Source of the DNA: DTU098 sp964498525
GTDB lineage: Bacteria > Bacillota > Desulfotomaculia > Desulfotomaculales > Pelotomaculaceae
Assembly: GCA_964498525.1 (NCBI GenBank)
Contig: CAZCGU010000001.1
Span: forward strand, 277,795-341,794
Direction: 5' to 3'
Length of the DNA stretch: 64,000 bases
Part shown: positions 63,903-64,000 of the stretch, piece after piece
Layout: each line of letters begins with the position of its first letter
How positions within the stretch are numbered: position 1 is the first letter of the stretch
The notes under the pieces: model-generated
The model's input: only the letters and a program-made list of their open reading frames with translations
Told to the model about the DNA's origin: nothing
Database searches by the model: none
Program-made: the position numbers and the translations under genes

Positions 63903-64000
63903 CTAAGACAGCGTGTACTCTTTTACAATAGTTGCCGCTTCTTCAATGGTATTGGCTGTGTAGATCTTGCCGATGATTTTGTCCAGGACAACTAAATTAT
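63903..64000 (-). CDS. Partial CDS, C-terminus only
   Basis: An open minus-strand frame enters from the window end and stops at TAG (63903-63905). The visible end reads NLVVLDKIIGKIYTANTIEE and then AATIVKEYTLS. Its start is outside the window. Family not recognisable from 31 residues. 63677-63902 has no gene I can support. Confidence 0.45.
   Translation of the reverse strand, partial: NLVVLDKIIGKIYTANTIEEAATIVKEYTLS

Noticed and set aside
1..64000. CRISPR arrays, insertion sequences, prophage, tRNA or rRNA genes
   Set aside because: No regular direct repeats with spacers, transposase motifs, or tRNA T-arm and anticodon patterns were found by reading; a tRNAscan and IS search would confirm.

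Overview
The window looks like a chromosomal segment of an anaerobic, Gram-positive, spore-forming Firmicute. A Desulfotomaculum/Pelotomaculum-type Clostridium relative is my best guess, inferred from gene content rather than from any search. Supporting signs are two T-box leaders, a glmS ribozyme, a PdaA-type spore-cortex deacetylase, consensus sigma-A promoters, strong AGGAGG-type ribosome binding sites, many TTG and GTG starts, and a moderately high GC content. No rRNA, tRNA, CRISPR array, prophage or insertion sequence was seen.

Layout. 1-5381: a T-box leader with two antiterminator/terminator modules, then a branched-chain amino acid ABC transporter (livKHMGF). 5479-6804: a phenylacetate-CoA ligase. 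6805-8980: terminators, a candidate structured leader, pdaA, and a 35-codon ORF overlapping a sodium:solute symporter (8980-10422). 10723-18115: ArgR operators and promoter, then argC-argJ-argB-argD-argF-argG. 18397-21947: a MarR regulator, a small unknown gene, recQ and a small Cys protein, which separate argG from argH (22521-23900). 24164-25059: two minus-strand Cys/Pro-rich proteins. 25235-38252: consensus promoter, Ile T-box, ilvE, ilvB, ilvN, ilvC, a second ilvB, leuA, leuC, leuD, leuB and cimA. 38403-43338: cdaA-cdaR-glmM, a glmS ribozyme, and a glmS lacking its glutaminase domain. 43792-49076 (minus): a second liv transporter with a CBS/ACT protein. 49992-57419: alkD, a methyltransferase, a glycine betaine transporter (opuA), ogt and a secreted unknown. 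57847-64000: a PurF paralogue without its catalytic Cys, a secreted helical protein, a DASS transporter, purC, a histidine-kinase remnant and a gene running off the end.

How the genes fit together. Most of the window is amino-acid economy. Arginine is made from glutamate by the acetyl-cycling ArgJ route under ArgR-type control. Ile, Val and Leu are made by the ilv/leu/cimA block, where citramalate synthase supplies 2-oxobutyrate without threonine. The same amino acids are imported by two liv systems. The cdaA-cdaR-glmM-glmS block links cyclic di-AMP signalling to cell-wall amino-sugar synthesis.

The most unusual signal is that both glutamine-dependent amidotransferases visible here, GlmS and the PurF paralogue, have lost their glutaminase function: one by lack of the whole domain, the other by Cys-to-Gly replacement. 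Ammonia-dependent versions are a plausible inference. Other notable points are the doubled T-box terminator, two acetolactate synthase large subunits that differ at a known specificity residue, two unlisted short ORFs, and a set of strong intercistronic hairpins beside binding-protein genes.
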